A program made the position numbers and the translations under genes. The notes beneath the pieces are model-generated. The model was not told the origin of the DNA, did no database searches, and saw only the letters and a list, made by a program, of their open reading frames with translations. Shown here one piece after another: positions 63,299 through 64,000 of a stretch of 64,000 nucleotides of DNA. Positions within the stretch are counted from its first letter, which is position 1; each line of letters starts with the position of its first letter. The stretch is from Bradyrhizobium sp. CB82 (GTDB lineage Bacteria > Pseudomonadota > Alphaproteobacteria > Rhizobiales > Xanthobacteraceae), in the NCBI RefSeq assembly GCF_029714405.1, contig NZ_CP121650.1, positions 6,267,001-6,331,000 on the forward strand, written 5' to 3'.

Positions 63299-64000
63299 AT
63301 GCGCTTGAAAGACAAGGTCGCCATCGTGGTGGGTGCCGGGCAAAGCCCCGGCGAAGGCATGGGCAATGGCCGCGCCACCGCACTGACCTTTGCGCGCGAG
63401 GGTGCCAGGGTCGTCTGCGTCGATCACAATCTCGAATCGGCACAGGAGACCGTCGCGATGATCGCGGCGAAACAAGGCACCGCTAACGCCTTCAAGGCCG
63501 ACGTGACCAGGATTGCCGACATCAAGGCGATGGTGGCGGACGCGCAGACGCGCTGGGGACGCATCGACATCCTGCACAACAATGTCGGCGTCAGTCTCGG
63601 CGGCGGCGATGCCGAGCTCCTGAAGCTGACCGAAGAGGCGTTCGACCGCGTGGTGGCTATCAATCTGAAAAGCTGCATCCTGGCGGCAAAGGAGGTGATC
63701 CCGATCATGCGGGCGCAGAGAAGCGGCGCGATCATCAACATCTCCTCGATGGCCGCAATCACGACCTATCCCTACGTCGCCTACAAGGCGACCAAGTCGG
63801 CGATGATCGCCTTCACCGAGCAGCTCGCCTATGAGAACGCCGAATATGGCATCCGCGCCAACGTCATCCTGCCCGGCCTGATGAACACGCCGATGGCGGT
63901 CGACACCCGCGCCCGCGAATGGCACAAGACCCGCGCCGAGGTCGAAGCCGAGCGCGACAGCAAGGTGCCGCTGCGCCGGAAGATGGGCACCGCATGGGAC
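63299..64000 (+). CDS. Short-chain dehydrogenase/reductase, partial
   Basis: Starts with ATG at 63299 (AAGGAG upstream) and is open at the right edge; 234 residues are visible. VGAGQSPGEGMGNGRA (cofactor loop, longer than usual), NNVGV, IINISSMAA with the catalytic Ser, and YKATKSAM with the Y-x-x-x-K pair present. The extended glycine loop is typical of the 'QSPGEGxGNGRA' group. Substrate unknown. Confidence 0.9.
   Translation, partial: MRLKDKVAIVVGAGQSPGEGMGNGRATALTFAREGARVVCVDHNLESAQETVAMIAAKQGTANAFKADVTRIADIKAMVADAQTRWGRIDILHNNVGVSLGGGDAELLKLTEEAFDRVVAINLKSCILAAKEVIPIMRAQRSGAIINISSMAAITTYPYVAYKATKSAMIAFTEQLAYENAEYGIRANVILPGLMNTPMAVDTRAREWHKTRAEVEAERDSKVPLRRKMGTAWD

Noticed and set aside
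62211..63443. A 410-residue CyoA with an Arg-rich leader
   Set aside because: The leader overlaps the start of the divergent SDR gene and is antisense to it; it does not resemble a signal peptide.

Overview
This 64 kb window is GC-rich chromosomal DNA from an alphaproteobacterium, almost certainly Bradyrhizobium or a very close relative. The best evidence is the oxygen-response block at 12.7-25.8 kb. It holds fixNOQP-fixGHIS, fixLJ, a receiver-only response regulator and fixK2. With a TTG start at 22327, FixL places its haem and phosphorylation residues (His200, Arg206, His214, Arg220, His291) at the numbers known for Bradyrhizobium FixL, and FixK has Cys at residue 183 as in FixK2. Several short palindromic repeat families typical of these genomes lie between genes. 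No tRNA, rRNA, CRISPR array, intact insertion sequence or phage gene was seen.

Layout. 1-5 kb: end of a cytochrome c gene, a repeat patch, an ankyrin-repeat protein, a beta-decarboxylating dehydrogenase, a zinc alcohol dehydrogenase and a patch of broken gene pieces (CoA-transferase, dipeptide ABC ATPases). 5-12.7 kb: glycogen synthase, an MpaB/DUF2236 protein, a broken patatin gene, a LysR regulator, a peroxiredoxin-like protein, a cupin and an apparently shortened MFS gene that abuts fixS. 12.7-25.8 kb: cbb3 oxidase structural and assembly genes (minus strand), a CBS protein and a universal stress protein, then fixL-fixJ-receiver-fixK (plus strand). Perfect TTGA-N6-TCAA boxes lie 54-57 bp before fixN and fixG. 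25.8-33.1 kb: MFS, PRC-barrel protein, glycogen-debranching-type glucosidase, ABC exporter and glycosyltransferase. 33.2-43.8 kb: alkylsulfatase remnant, TRAP transporter (fused DctQM plus DctP), trans-aconitate methyltransferase, an SDR without its Tyr, a second beta-decarboxylating dehydrogenase, a DHA2 exporter, a B12-binding radical SAM protein and an SPW protein. 43.9-45.8 kb: a decayed thiosulfate/sulfide oxidation cluster (fccB-soxY-soxZ-soxA pieces). 45.8-51.5 kb: sugar-type ABC transporter without its ATPase, NCS2-type permease and an isochorismatase/biuret-hydrolase-like enzyme. 51.8-59.1 kb: hotdog protein, FAD dehydrogenase, trypsin-like protease, GMC dehydrogenase with a small partner, and a secreted nuclease-like protein. 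59.2-64 kb: cyoABCD quinol oxidase and the start of an SDR gene.

How it works together. FixL senses O2 and phosphorylates FixJ. FixJ activates fixK, and FixK acts at the two boxes to turn on the high-affinity cbb3 oxidase and its copper/redox assembly genes. A near-match box suggests that the stress/CBS pair joins this regulon. The low-affinity bo3 quinol oxidase is encoded about 40 kb away, so both ends of the respiratory oxygen range are represented. Gene loss is a strong secondary theme: at least five separate loci are remnants. I did not find a clearly new multi-gene system. The best leads are the operator-like palindromes, the Tyr-less SDR, the unassigned B12 radical SAM enzyme and the layered decay of the sox cluster.
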